Of a stretch of DNA of 43,381 nucleotides, positions 7,790 through 16,524 are shown in pieces. The notes beneath the pieces were generated by a model. It was not told the DNA's origin, searched no databases, and worked only from the letters and a program-made list of their open reading frames with translations. The position numbers were made by a program, and so were the translations under genes. How positions within the stretch are numbered: the first letter of the stretch is position 1; each line of letters begins with the position of its first letter. Source of the stretch: JALONO01 sp038209965 (lineage in GTDB: Bacteria; Bacteroidota; Bacteroidia; Cytophagales; Thermoflexibacteraceae); the NCBI GenBank assembly GCA_038209965.1, contig JBBQXF010000030.1, positions 1-43,381 on the forward strand, in the 5' to 3' direction.

Positions 7790-8839
7790 CTATTTGATGC
7801 GCTGCCGGAACTGGTTCACCCGCTCAACCGCGTTTTCGCGCACATTGACATAGAACAAATTATAATCGGCCACGTGCCAATTTTTGAGGCTGATCAGTGC
7901 CCGGCCGGTGATGTACGGTTTGTTGATCCACAGCATCCCCCGGTGGACTTGGGCATCGACAAATCCCGCCGCATAATACTTGAATTTTTGGCCCACGGCT
8001 CCCCGGTTCAATTTTCGGTCGGCCTGCAGGCTGTCAGTGGTCCAAGTCAAAGGGTTGGTCACGGCCGCCCGGCTCAAGTAGCTTTGGTGGTTGGGCGGAT
8101 AATAACCAGTTGCGAAGGTGTTCCAAGTGCAAAAACAGCCCGTTTCAGTGGGCGATTGACACAATTTGATCTGTTGGAAGGCATTGGCAGGGATGGGCAT
8201 GCCCACCAAATAAGCCACCACCAGTTGCTGCTGGAGCGGCTGGCCATCAAAAAGTTCGGTCAGTAAGCGATGAGCGTGCTGGGTGCCTTGGCTATGGCCG
8301 GCCATTACAATCGGGCGGCCTTGGTGATAATGGGCCAAGTAATAGTTGAATGCCGCTTTTACATCTTGATAGGCCAGTTCAAACGCTTGTTTGGCGGTTT
8401 CTTTATCATCCGTAAAATAGGCTTTGATGTGGGCTTGCCGATACCTGGGCGCATACACCCGGCCGGCCCCATTGAACAAGCTGGCTTGGTTCAGGATTGC
8501 CCCTTCGTCCGTTTTACGGTTCAACTCCTTGTCGGCCACATCGCCGTTCCACTGGTTGGGCCCCGTTGGTTGGTAAGTGAATGAGGTAGGGTAGATAAAA
8601 AAAACATCTGCCGAGGCAGTACTTTGCTGGTCTTGGAGCGTGGGCGAGGGCAGGCTGTCGGCCAGATCCCGCGCGGTGGGCAGGGCGGCCCAACTACTTG
8701 CCAGGGCATAGTCAGGCGGTGGTGGGGTGGTAGAGGACGCAAAATCAGTGTCCAATACCACCACCTGCGAACTACGGCAGGCCGGCAATAATGGGCTGGC
8801 AGCCAACCACAAAAACCAAAAAAAACGTCGGTAGGTCAT
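7790..8839 (-). CDS. DUF3089 alpha/beta-hydrolase lipoprotein
   Basis: A 349-residue predicted lipoprotein: after a short hydrophobic stretch the lipobox LPAC places the lipidated Cys at residue 21. The rest is a DUF3089 domain, a lipase-like alpha/beta hydrolase, with DVFFIYPTS near the start, YAPRYRQA in the middle and a nucleophile elbow GHSQGT. It would act as an esterase or peptidase-like hydrolase on the periplasmic or outer face of the envelope; no substrate can be named. It lies 20 bases downstream of the transketolase half gene on the same strand and may be co-transcribed with it, although the functions are unrelated. Confidence 0.88.
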   Translation of the reverse strand: MTYRRFFWFLWLAASPLLPACRSSQVVVLDTDFASSTTPPPPDYALASSWAALPTARDLADSLPSPTLQDQQSTASADVFFIYPTSFTYQPTGPNQWNGDVADKELNRKTDEGAILNQASLFNGAGRVYAPRYRQAHIKAYFTDDKETAKQAFELAYQDVKAAFNYYLAHYHQGRPIVMAGHSQGTQHAHRLLTELFDGQPLQQQLVVAYLVGMPIPANAFQQIKLCQSPTETGCFCTWNTFATGYYPPNHQSYLSRAAVTNPLTWTTDSLQADRKLNRGAVGQKFKYYAAGFVDAQVHRGMLWINKPYITGRALISLKNWHVADYNLFYVNVRENAVERVNQFRQRIK

Positions 8840-8859
8840 TGATCAATAAAGTTATCCCA

Positions 8860-9708
8860 TCAATAATCGCCCAAACTGGTGACAGGCAACTGGGCCAGGG
8901 CTTTTTCTAGTTCGGCATCGTTGGGGGCCACCCCGTGCCACTTGTGCGAGTGCATCATATAATCCACCCCGAAGCCCATTTCGGTGCGCAGGAGGTTCAT
9001 GACAGGTTTGCCCTTTTTGGCCAGCGACTGGGCGTGTTGCAGGCCGGCAATCACACTGGCCAAGTCATTGCCATTGGCTATTTCCATTACTTCCCAACCA
9101 AAAGCCCGGTATTTATCAGCCAAATTGCCAAGTGACATAATTTTGTTCACTGGCCCGTCAATCTGCTGCCCGTTCACATCAATGCTGGCGATCAGGTTGT
9201 CCACCTGACAGTGGGCCGCGTACATGGCCGCTTCCCAGATTTGGCCTTCCTGCTGCTCGCCATCGCCCATGAGCACATATACGAGGCGGTTGTCATGGTT
9301 GAGCTTTTTGGTTTGGGCCGCCCCAATGGCCACCGACAAACCTTGGCCCAGTGAGCCGGAAGCAATCCTAATGCCCGGCAAGCCTTCTTCAGTAGCGGGG
9401 TGACCTTGCACCCGCGAGTTGATTTTGCGGAAAGTGGCCAGTTCGGGCACAGGGAAATAGCCAGAACGGGCCAGTGTGCTGTACCAAACGGGGGAAATAT
9501 GGCCGTTGGACAAGAAAAACAGGTCTTCGCCAACTCCATCGGGTTGGAAACGGGGGTTGTGCTGCATGATTGCACCATAGAGTGCGACAAAGAATTCGGT
9601 GCAGCCCAACGAGCCACCCGGGTGGCCAGACTGTACGGCGTGTACCATGCGCACGATGTCGCGCCGTACCTGAACGGCGATAGAGGTCAATTGGTCAAGA
9701 TCTGCCAT
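8860..9708 (-). CDS. Transketolase, N-terminal (TPP-binding) subunit
   Basis: A 282-residue protein equal to the first domain of transketolase, which transfers two-carbon units in the pentose phosphate pathway with thiamine diphosphate. Visible are VHAVQSGHPGGSLGCTEFFV, LSNGHISPVWYSTLA, the TPP/Mg motif GDGEQQEGQIWEAAMYA with its downstream Asn (DVNGQQIDG) and MHSHKWHGVAPN near the end. In split transketolases a separate C-terminal (pyrimidine-binding plus ligand) subunit is required and usually lies next door. Here the gene downstream is a DUF3089 lipoprotein and the one upstream is rnc, so the partner must be elsewhere. Start ATG 9708 (MADLDQLTSI). Confidence 0.93.
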   Translation of the reverse strand: MADLDQLTSIAVQVRRDIVRMVHAVQSGHPGGSLGCTEFFVALYGAIMQHNPRFQPDGVGEDLFFLSNGHISPVWYSTLARSGYFPVPELATFRKINSRVQGHPATEEGLPGIRIASGSLGQGLSVAIGAAQTKKLNHDNRLVYVLMGDGEQQEGQIWEAAMYAAHCQVDNLIASIDVNGQQIDGPVNKIMSLGNLADKYRAFGWEVMEIANGNDLASVIAGLQHAQSLAKKGKPVMNLLRTEMGFGVDYMMHSHKWHGVAPNDAELEKALAQLPVTSLGDY

Positions 9709-9909
9709 TGTTCAATAAAGGAGTGTTGCTAAATGTTTACCAAGCTTAAAATACCAATTGGGGTTTGCCAAGTTAATTCCCTTGATTTTTAAAAATCCGC
9801 CTGCCGATTAACCTGCCCAATTTTTGTTGAATGTACGTTTTTCAGATTGCACAAATTTTTACTTTATTTTGACGATTTAGTTACCATTGCCAATGTTCCG
9901 CACCACGGT

Positions 9910-10656
9910 TCACTGCTCGATGTTCAGCACTTCGCAGGCTTTGCGGGCCGCGTCCTGTTCGGCTTTTTTCTTGCTGTACCCGTTGCCCTTGGCGATCACC
10001 TCTTCACCGATCATGACTTGCACCTTGAATTGCCGCTGGTGGTTGCCACTTTTGTCAAAAATGCCCTCAAACCGTACTGCCTTGTTGTTCCGCTGTGACC
10101 ACTCGATCAGTTTGCTCTTGTAATTGGTGTCGTTCTCGACCACTTCCTCAATGTCGTAATAATTTTCCAACAATTTTTGGATGATGAACTTACGGCAAAA
10201 ATGGTAGCCCCGATCCAAATAAACCGCTCCCACAAAAGCTTCCATTGCATCGCCATAAATATTTTTGAACGACAGCGACGATTTGCGCCGGGAGTCATAG
10301 TCGATTAGGGCCTCCAGCCCCACCTTGCGGGCCAAATCGCCCAGCGATTCGCGACTGACCAAGCGCGAACGAATCTCGGTCAGGAAGCCCTCATCCTTGT
10401 AGGGATACTTTTTGAAAAGAAACTCGGCAACGACTGCGCCCAAAATGGCATCGCCCAAATATTCCAATCGCTCATTCGATTCCCGGTAACCGTCTTTGTT
10501 CTCCTTGGCCACTGAGCTGTGCAACATGGCCAGTTTGAACAAGTGCAGGTTCAACGGATAGTGGCCGGTGATGTTTCGCACCGCCTCTTCCATTTGCTGG
10601 TCTTTGCTCGAGGGCTTGACAAATAGCCGCTTCAAAAAAATAAATATCCTTTGCAA
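9910..10656 (-). CDS. rnc: Ribonuclease III
   Basis: Double-strand-specific endoribonuclease for rRNA and mRNA processing. The 248-residue protein has the RNase III signature NERLEYLGDAILG (about 62-74), the second acidic cluster GDAMEAFVGAVYLDRG (about 134-149) and a C-terminal dsRNA-binding domain (about 170-245) ending KKKAEQDAARKACEVL. It follows fabF by 45 bases on the same strand. There is a stop codon in frame 12 bases upstream and no ATG before the conserved region, so TTG 10656 (then QRIFIFLKRLF) is the probable start; a TTG 11 codons further in is the alternative. Confidence 0.95.
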   Translation of the reverse strand: MQRIFIFLKRLFVKPSSKDQQMEEAVRNITGHYPLNLHLFKLAMLHSSVAKENKDGYRESNERLEYLGDAILGAVVAEFLFKKYPYKDEGFLTEIRSRLVSRESLGDLARKVGLEALIDYDSRRKSSLSFKNIYGDAMEAFVGAVYLDRGYHFCRKFIIQKLLENYYDIEEVVENDTNYKSKLIEWSQRNNKAVRFEGIFDKSGNHQRQFKVQVMIGEEVIAKGNGYSKKKAEQDAARKACEVLNIEQ

Positions 10657-10701
10657 ATGCCCGCGCTTTTAGAAAAAAAATATGAATCGGTTATTACTTT
10701 T

Positions 10702-11955
10702 TCATTGTTCAAATTTACGCATCAGGATGGAGCAATTGTGCCCCCCAAAGCCAAAAGTATTGCTCAGGGCAACGCGCACCGGACGGGCCTGGGCTTGGTT
10801 AAAAGTAAAATTCAAATTGGGATCAAATGCCGCATCGTCGGTAAAGTGGTTGATGGTCGGGGGCACTAGTTGCCGGTTAATGGCCATCAAACAGGCGATT
10901 GCCTCCACCGCCCCCGCCGCCCCCAGCAGGTGGCCAGTCATGGACTTGGTCGAGCTGATGTTGAGCTGGTAGGCATGGGGCCCAAACACTTTCATGATGG
11001 CTTGGCATTCGCTGATGTCCCCCAGCGGGGTGGATGTACCGTGAACGTTGATATAGTCTACTGCTTCCGGGGCGATGCCCGCATCGCTCAACGCATTGAG
11101 CATCACATTTCTGGCCCCTAAACCATCGGGGTGCGGCGCGGTGATGTGATAGGCATCGGCCGACATTCCCCCGCCGATGATCTCCGCGTAGATTTTTGCG
11201 CCCCGGTTCAGGGCATGTTCCAGTTCTTCCAAAATGAGTGCGCCCGCCCCTTCGCCCATGACAAATCCATCGCGATCCTTGTCAAAGGGCCGAGAGGCTG
11301 TGGCCGGAGAATCATTGCGCTCCGAGAGGGCTTTCATGGCATTGAAACCACCGATCCCAGCCTCGGTGATGGAAGCTTCGGAGCCGCCCGTCACGAAAGC
11401 ATCGGCCTTGCCCAACCTGATATAGTTGAAAGCATCGACTATGGCATTGGTGGAGGAAGCGCAGGCCGAAACCGTGACAAAATTGGGGCCCCGGAAACCG
11501 TATTTGATCGAGATTTGGCCCGCCGCCAGATCGGCAATCATCTTGGGGATGAAAAACGGGTTGAAGCGTGGGGTCTGCTGGTTGGTCAAATAAAAAGCCT
11601 CGACCTCGTCCTGAAAAGTCTTGATGCCACCAATGCCCGACCCCCAGATCACCCCCACCCGGTCGGGGTTCATCTGGGCAATGCCAGCATCGGCTACTGC
11701 CTCATCGGCCGCCACCAGCGCATATTGGGCAAAAGGATCCAATTTGCGGGCTTCCTTTTTGTCCAAGAACTGAGTAGGGTCAAAATGTTTGACTTCACAG
11801 GCAAACTGGGTCTTGAATTTCTCGGTATTGAACTTTGTAATGGCTGCTGCCCCGCTTTGGCCCGCTGCCAGACCGTCCCAGTAAGCTTGGAGCGTATTGC
11901 CAATCGGCGTAAGCGCACCCAAACCGGTGACCACTACCCGGCGGAGATTTATCAT
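10702..11955 (-). CDS. fabF: 3-oxoacyl-ACP synthase II (KAS II)
   Basis: Condenses acyl-ACP with malonyl-ACP in fatty-acid elongation. At 417 residues it is the normal length. The thiolase-fold triad is C165 (VSACASSTNA), H305 (NVHGTSTPLGD) and H342 (MTGHLLGAAGAVEA), the same spacing as E. coli FabF. N-terminus RRVVVTGLGALTPIGN. It sits between acpP (upstream) and rnc (downstream) on the minus strand, the conserved acpP-fabF-rnc order. There are 117 bases between the acpP stop and this start. Confidence 0.97.
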   Translation of the reverse strand: MINLRRVVVTGLGALTPIGNTLQAYWDGLAAGQSGAAAITKFNTEKFKTQFACEVKHFDPTQFLDKKEARKLDPFAQYALVAADEAVADAGIAQMNPDRVGVIWGSGIGGIKTFQDEVEAFYLTNQQTPRFNPFFIPKMIADLAAGQISIKYGFRGPNFVTVSACASSTNAIVDAFNYIRLGKADAFVTGGSEASITEAGIGGFNAMKALSERNDSPATASRPFDKDRDGFVMGEGAGALILEELEHALNRGAKIYAEIIGGGMSADAYHITAPHPDGLGARNVMLNALSDAGIAPEAVDYINVHGTSTPLGDISECQAIMKVFGPHAYQLNISSTKSMTGHLLGAAGAVEAIACLMAINRQLVPPTINHFTDDAAFDPNLNFTFNQAQARPVRVALSNTFGFGGHNCSILMRKFEQ

Positions 11956-12072
11956 AGCATTTTGGTGGCGAGCATTGCACGAACAAGGTTAAGGAGGCCA
12001 AAACCAACAAAAACTTACAGGCTAAAACCTTGCGGTAGAAGCCTGTAAAAATCACTGAAGATAGGATGTTGG

Positions 12073-12312
12073 CTATTTGTTGGAGTTTTGCTCCAAATAA
12101 GCAATGGCGTTGCCAACAGTAGCAATATTTTCGGCCTGATCGTCAGGAATCGATATGCCAAACTCCTTCTCAAACTCCATGATGAGTTCAACAGTGTCCA
12201 AAGAATCAGCACCCAAGTCTTTGGTGAAGCTTGCTTCTTCGGTTACTTCAGCTGGGTCAACACCGAGCTTCTCAACGATAATACTTTTTACTTTATCAGC
12301 GATTTCAGACAT
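12073..12312 (-). CDS. acpP: Acyl carrier protein
   Basis: The 79-residue carrier of growing acyl chains. The 4'-phosphopantetheine attachment serine is S37 in LGADSLDTVELIMEFE; the four-helix ACP fold is fully present and very acidic, ending AIAYLEQNSNK. A longer open frame reaches 12498, but the family begins at MSEIADKVKSIIVEKLG, so ATG 12312 is chosen; ATG 12324 (MNTKMSEI) is the only other sensible start. It is the first gene of acpP-fabF-rnc. Confidence 0.96.
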   Translation of the reverse strand: MSEIADKVKSIIVEKLGVDPAEVTEEASFTKDLGADSLDTVELIMEFEKEFGISIPDDQAENIATVGNAIAYLEQNSNK

Positions 12313-12504
12313 TTTAGTATTCATTTTGATTGAACAAGCACAAAGAAATACATTTTGATTTTGAATGTCAAACAATGTTAAATGCTTTTGTTGAAATTCA
12401 TCCTCCCACCTCCCCGGCACTGCCAGATCAGCGGCGCAAGGTAGCCCCAAACAACCGTTTTCAGCTATTTGGGTGGCCCTTTGCCCAAAAAAACACAATT
12501 ATCC

Positions 12505-12975
12505 TTAGTTGAGGTTGGCCAAAGCGGCCTTCACTGCCTCAAAGTTGGGCAAATCGCCGGCTGAGGCCAGTACTTCGGCGTATTGGATGGTGCCCCGCTG
12601 ATCCACCACAAAGGCCGAACGCTTGGCCACGCCCTTCATTCCAAGCACGAAATCGCCGTAAATGGCTTCGTAGGCAGTGGCGGCTTCTTTGTTGAAGTCG
12701 GAAAGGAGCGGAAAATTGAGATTTTGCTCGGCCTTGAACTTTTCCAGCGTAAAAAGCGAGTCCACCGAGATGCCCACCACATTGGCGTTGAGGCTATCAT
12801 AAGCCGCGATGTCGTCGCGCAGGCTGCACAGCTCGGCAGTACACACGCCCGTGAACGCGAGAGGGAAAAACAGGACGACCAAGCTTTTGCCCTTGTGGAG
12901 GTCGCTCAGGCTTATCTCTTGTTTTTCGGTGTTGAATAGTTTAAAATCGGGGGCTTTGTCTCCGGATTTCAGCAT
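12505..12975 (-). CDS. Peroxiredoxin (AhpC/TSA, AhpE/BCP-like)
   Basis: A 156-residue thiol peroxidase that reduces H2O2 and organic peroxides in the cytosol. The thioredoxin-fold motif FFPLAFTGVCTAELCSLRDD gives a peroxidatic C45 and a second Cys at 50, in the position of the resolving Cys of atypical two-Cys enzymes. GDKAPDF at the N-terminus and KRSAFVVDQRGTI are typical of the family. There is no export signal. It is the gene upstream of acpP, about 190 bases away, probably a separate transcript. The ATG 12975 start is unambiguous. Confidence 0.92.
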   Translation of the reverse strand: MLKSGDKAPDFKLFNTEKQEISLSDLHKGKSLVVLFFPLAFTGVCTAELCSLRDDIAAYDSLNANVVGISVDSLFTLEKFKAEQNLNFPLLSDFNKEAATAYEAIYGDFVLGMKGVAKRSAFVVDQRGTIQYAEVLASAGDLPNFEAVKAALANLN

Positions 12976-13399
12976 AAAGGGATTGAGATTTAGTTATATA
13001 AGTACGAGTATGAGGGAAATTGGGCGGCTAATTGCCCATCAAAGAATTTAGCTTGGCAAAGGTACATATATCCCCAAATTAAAGTGCGCGCAAAATTGGC
13101 GGGGCCATTTTTTTGCGATTATCGGGGGTAATCACCCGGCTGGCTTGGTTTGTCAGGTAGGCATTGCTTCGGATTATTGGGCAGGCCAAGCGTTCACTAG
13201 ATACCGTTGGCTATTTTATGCTCTTTGGATGCTGGAAATTGATTTGATTTGTGGGCGCCTATCATTTGACAATGCTTCAATGGGCCAGATCAATCAAAGA
13301 GTAAAGTGATCCAAGTACCTGTTAGGATTTATTTTCCTGATTTTCAGCAACTTAAAAAGTACAAAATCAATTTTGTTGGGGTATAACCGTTGACACACC
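12976..13399. other. Divergent intergenic region, no gene
   Basis: This 424-base AT-richer stretch lies between the divergent peroxiredoxin and aldo/keto reductase genes. It should contain both promoters. One possible -7 element for the peroxiredoxin is listed separately; nothing else is recognisable. Confidence 0.5.
13057..13064 (-). promoter_or_regulatory. Possible -7 box for the peroxiredoxin gene
   Basis: Minus-strand TACCTTTG fits the Bacteroidota -7 consensus TAnnTTTG and lies 81 bases upstream of the start codon. No TTTG is found at the expected 19-21 bases upstream of it, so the match could be chance. Confidence 0.3.
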
Positions 13400-14392
13400 A
13401 TGCAATACCGGAAATTTGGGAATACCGACCTCAACGTGAGCGAAGTGGGCTTCGGCGCTTGGGCCATTGGTGGCCCGGCCATGGCTGGCAATATGCCCAT
13501 TGGCTGGGGGCGAACCGATGATGCCATTTCCATCAAGGCCCTCAAAAAAGCCTTGGATGTGGGCATCAACTTTTTTGATACTGCCGACTTTTATGGCTTT
13601 GGCCACTCCGAGGAACTGATCGGCAAAACCTTCGCCAACCGTCCAGATGTGATCGTGGCCACCAAAGTGGGCCAAAAATTGGCTCCAGATGGCCAAGTTG
13701 CCATTGACTACTCGCCTGGCTACGTGGTGGCCGCGTGCGAAATGAGCCTCCGCCGCCTCCGCCGCAGCCATATCGACTTTTATCAACTCCACACGGCCAA
13801 AGTGGCCCATATCCGGGAGGATGAGTTGATTGGCACCTTGGAAAATCTCCAGCAACAGGGCAAGATCCGCTATTGGGGCGTTTCACTCAATACCTTCCAA
13901 CCGGAGCCGGAAGCTGAATTTTGCTTGGAAAACAAACTGGGCCGGGGTTTTCAGGTCGTGCTCAACCTGCTCAACCAACGTATTTCGCCCTTTCTGCGCC
14001 TGATCAAAGAGCAAAACTTGGGGCTGATTGCCAGGATGCCACTCCAGTTTGGGCTGCTCGCCGGCAAATTCAGATCCGATGCCAAGTTTGATGAGTATGA
14101 TCACCGGAGCTTCCGCCTCAGCCCACAAATCATTGAGGCCACTTGGAGTGCGCTCCGCGATCTGGAAGGGCTGACCCGCGAATATGACCTCAATTTTGCC
14201 GATTTGGCCATCAACTACATACTGAGCCACCCCGAAGTAAGCACGGTCATTCCGGGAATGCGCAGCCCGGAGCAAGTAACGGCCAATGTGCGCAAGCGCG
14301 TGAACTTGGCACGCAAAGACTTGGACTACATTGGGGAGCTATACGACGAAAAATTTTATAAAATCACCAACATGATGCAGGCTCAGGGCTAA
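13400..14392 (+). CDS. Aldo/keto reductase
   Basis: A 330-residue NAD(P)H-dependent oxidoreductase of the (beta/alpha)8 AKR superfamily. The catalytic tetrad is D60, Y65 (FFDTADFYGFGHSEELIG), K89 (VIVATKVG) and H131 (DFYQLHTA). The NADP-binding end includes VSTVIPGMRSPEQV. It resembles the YghZ/IolS-like branch that acts on sugars and small aldehydes, but the substrate cannot be told. Cytosolic, no signal. It converges with the DUF1080 gene, with 17 bases between the stop codons. Confidence 0.92.
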   Translation: MQYRKFGNTDLNVSEVGFGAWAIGGPAMAGNMPIGWGRTDDAISIKALKKALDVGINFFDTADFYGFGHSEELIGKTFANRPDVIVATKVGQKLAPDGQVAIDYSPGYVVAACEMSLRRLRRSHIDFYQLHTAKVAHIREDELIGTLENLQQQGKIRYWGVSLNTFQPEPEAEFCLENKLGRGFQVVLNLLNQRISPFLRLIKEQNLGLIARMPLQFGLLAGKFRSDAKFDEYDHRSFRLSPQIIEATWSALRDLEGLTREYDLNFADLAINYILSHPEVSTVIPGMRSPEQVTANVRKRVNLARKDLDYIGELYDEKFYKITNMMQAQG

Positions 14393-14409
14393 CACCACCT
14401 AGCTGGGCT

Positions 14410-15030
14410 TTATACCGCCCTGACTTTGAGCTTGCGCCACTTGACCTTGATGCCACCCCCGCTGTGGATTTGGAGCGCAATGATCCCACCGGTTGCCCCG
14501 ATTTTTGGGTCATTGAGCGTAATCATTTGCTTGTCGTTGACCCACGTGGTCACCTGACCGCCGACCACTTTGATCCGCATGGTGTTCCATTGGCCCATTT
14601 TCAGGGCTTTGTCCTGTTCGGGGCTGGGCTTGATCAACCAGCCCCGGCCATACGACTCATAAATGCCCCCGGTAAAGTTGCCCGGTGGGGCCACCTCGGC
14701 CTGCCAACCCGTGATTTTGGTGCCCTCGATCGCAGAGTGGAAAAATACGCCGCTGTTGCCATTGGCTTCTTGCTTGAACTGGAGCGACAACTCAAAATCC
14801 TGAAAGCGTTGTTCCGTGCCCAAATAGCCATATTCCTTGTCCGGCCCACTCTCGCACACCAGTTCGCCTTGGTCAACGTACCATTTTTCAGTCCCATAGA
14901 TTTTCCAACCACTGAGGTCTTTTTGGTTGAACAACGGCTGCCATTTGCCCTTGACCGGGGTTTGGGCAATGCTTGCGAGGTTGATCAGCAATCCCAAGAA
15001 CAAAAGGGAAAATAGCTTTGGGCGATTCAT
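14410..15030 (-). CDS. Secreted DUF1080 (3-keto-disaccharide hydrolase-like) protein
   Basis: A 206-residue exported protein: signal peptide MNRPKLFSLLFLGLLINLAS then IAQ, followed by one DUF1080 jelly-roll domain (LamG-like, about 30-204) with FNQKDLSGWKIYG, DFELSLQFKQEANGNSGVFF, the GGIYESYGRGW segment and QIHSGGGIKVKWRKLKV. Family members act on 3-keto-glycosides or bind glycans; Bacteroidota carry many copies. The frame extends 13 codons upstream but ATG 15030 starts the signal peptide. A minus-strand TATATTTG at 15056-15063 could be its -7 element. Confidence 0.9.
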   Translation of the reverse strand: MNRPKLFSLLFLGLLINLASIAQTPVKGKWQPLFNQKDLSGWKIYGTEKWYVDQGELVCESGPDKEYGYLGTEQRFQDFELSLQFKQEANGNSGVFFHSAIEGTKITGWQAEVAPPGNFTGGIYESYGRGWLIKPSPEQDKALKMGQWNTMRIKVVGGQVTTWVNDKQMITLNDPKIGATGGIIALQIHSGGGIKVKWRKLKVRAV

Positions 15031-15350
15031 ATTGCGATGGTTTGGGTCTAGAGGCCAAATATAGGGCATGATTGAAATGATTTTATCCCGCTACCAAAAC
15101 AATCTCGATACTTAATTAGCTTAAAACTTTGATAATCAAAGACTTATATATCTGCGACCGCAAATCAATTCTACTTAAGGAACACCGGACAATGATCTTC
15201 CTTTGATTTTGGCCAACGAAAACAGTTCTGATCGAAGTCGGGCTGGCCCATTGGTGGAATTTGCCCAAGCCCTGAGAGCAGTCAAGGTTCGGGGCAGTGC
15301 CCAAAGCGCCTTACCAAACAGCCAGAACAGTGCTTTTGGGTGGGGTAACG
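15031..15350. other. Intergenic region, no gene
   Basis: This 320-base gap lies between the start of the DUF1080 gene and the end of rnpA. Only short open frames without family resemblance are present. A weak GC-rich hairpin may close the rpmH-rnpA transcript near 15300-15345, but pairing is poor. Confidence 0.45.
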
Positions 15351-15776
15351 CTACGTTTTAGGGGTGCGGGTGGCCCCAGATTGGTAAGCCTGCAACATTT
15401 TTTGTAATACTTCGACCAGTTTTTTGCTGATCCGCTGGGAGGGTTCGGTTTCTTTGGCCACATACACAATGCCGATGGCCAGCGAGGTTTCGGAAAGCAC
15501 GCTTTCAAATAGGTTGGCTTTGTGCAAGCGATAGGCCTCACGGATGCGGCGGCGAATGCGGTTTCGTTTGTTGGCCCGCTTAAAGTTGCGCTTGGAAACC
15601 GAGATCATGATTTTGGGTAGGCCAAAAAAGCCACCCTTCGGATCAGGGGCGGCTGGAATGGGCGCAAACATAATTTTGAAAGGGTATAAAAAAACAGAGG
15701 AGCCTTTGTCAAAAAGCTCCTTGGTCGTTTTTCTGCTTTTGAGCCGTTCGTAACGGGTAAAAGTATGCCTTTTCAA
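15351..15776 (-). CDS. rnpA: Ribonuclease P protein component
   Basis: The protein subunit of RNase P, which helps the M1 RNA process tRNA 5' ends. The 141-residue basic protein contains the signature KRANKRNRIRRRIREAYRLH and the N-terminal YERLKSRKTTKELFDKG. It follows rpmH by 9 bases in the same reading frame: the rpmH stop codon is four codons upstream. No ATG lies between that stop and the conserved region, so TTG 15776 (then KRHTF) must be the start, which may hold RnpA below L34. The C-terminal 20 residues (SGATRTPKT tail) extend past the usual family end. Confidence 0.94.
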   Translation of the reverse strand: MKRHTFTRYERLKSRKTTKELFDKGSSVFLYPFKIMFAPIPAAPDPKGGFFGLPKIMISVSKRNFKRANKRNRIRRRIREAYRLHKANLFESVLSETSLAIGIVYVAKETEPSQRISKKLVEVLQKMLQAYQSGATRTPKT

Positions 15777-15785
15777 AACACGGGA

Positions 15786-15944
15786 TTAAGATTTGTGCCT
15801 TGGCTCGTCTGAAACAGACAACCGCTTGCGGCCTTTGGCCCGGCGTGCGGCCAATACCCGTCTGCCATTGGCCGAGGACATCCTTTCGCGGAAGCCGTGC
15901 TTGTTCCGGCGCTTGCGGTTGGACGGCTGATAAGTTCTTTTCAT
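15786..15944 (-). CDS. rpmH: 50S ribosomal protein L34
   Basis: A 52-residue very basic protein: MKRTYQPSNRKRRNKHGFRE at the start, then SANGRRVLAARRAKGRKRLS, the full L34 signature. The stop TAA is at 15786-15788. It leads the rpmH-rnpA pair, conserved in most bacteria, and is transcribed from the consensus promoter at 15971-16001. Confidence 0.97.
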   Translation of the reverse strand: MKRTYQPSNRKRRNKHGFRERMSSANGRRVLAARRAKGRKRLSVSDEPRHKS

Positions 15945-15970
15945 GGTGACTGCCTGATTTTTTTGGAGTG

Positions 15971-16001
15971 CAAAATTAAGATTTTTTTTTTCTTTGGCAA
16001 A
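15971..16001 (-). promoter_or_regulatory. Bacteroidota consensus promoter of rpmH-rnpA
   Basis: On the minus strand TTTG (16001-15998) is followed after exactly 19 bases by TAATTTTG (15978-15971), matching the primary sigma factor consensus of Bacteroidota (-33 TTTG, -7 TAnnTTTG). The -7 box lies 26 bases upstream of the rpmH ATG. The spacer holds a long A tract. Confidence 0.75.
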
Positions 16002-16110
16002 CAGTTGGCCGAATTTTAACCTTGGAAAGGCAAAAGAATTTATTGGGGGCCAGTAAGTGGCACATTGGGAACCGCTTCACCAATCACCAAACGAACCAAG
16101 TACCGATTGC

Positions 16111-16416
16111 CTACACTTCCTCCAAAACCGTCCTGAACGCAACGAATTTGCCCGCATAGCGCTCGTTCACTTCGCCTTGCAACCGGGCGGCATACTTGTG
16201 CTCATACTCCCGGTAGCGCTGCATGCTTTCGCAATAATACTGGATGGCGTAATTAGTGCCATCATTGTCCTCCACTACGGTGAGGAGCTTAAAGATCCGG
16301 TGGTGCAAGAAAAGTCCGGTTTGCAGCACATTGGGGATGTGGACTTCTTTCATCCACTTTAGCCATTCCTCGCGGATACTGTCGTCCACGTTGATAGTTA
16401 CATTGTATAGGACCAT
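16111..16416 (-). CDS. DUF4286 family protein
   Basis: A 101-residue protein starting MVLYNVTINVDDSIREEWLK and continuing MKEVHIPNVLQTGLF, the family hallmark of DUF4286, a small ferredoxin-like (dimeric alpha/beta barrel) protein common in Bacteroidota with no known function. It contains a VVEDNDGTNYAIQYYCESM strand pair and a charged C-terminal helix ending FRTVLEEV. The open frame extends 35 codons upstream but the family start is ATG 16416. It follows hslV on the same strand by 108 bases. Confidence 0.88.
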   Translation of the reverse strand: MVLYNVTINVDDSIREEWLKWMKEVHIPNVLQTGLFLHHRIFKLLTVVEDNDGTNYAIQYYCESMQRYREYEHKYAARLQGEVNERYAGKFVAFRTVLEEV

Positions 16417-16524
16417 TCGTTTTTTTGGTTTTGGGAACTTTACTTGGTAAATAAATTTGACTTTCTCCCGCAAACCCGAGCAGGAATATCGGTGTAAGAA
16501 GTAGCTTGGCCGCCAGACCAACCT

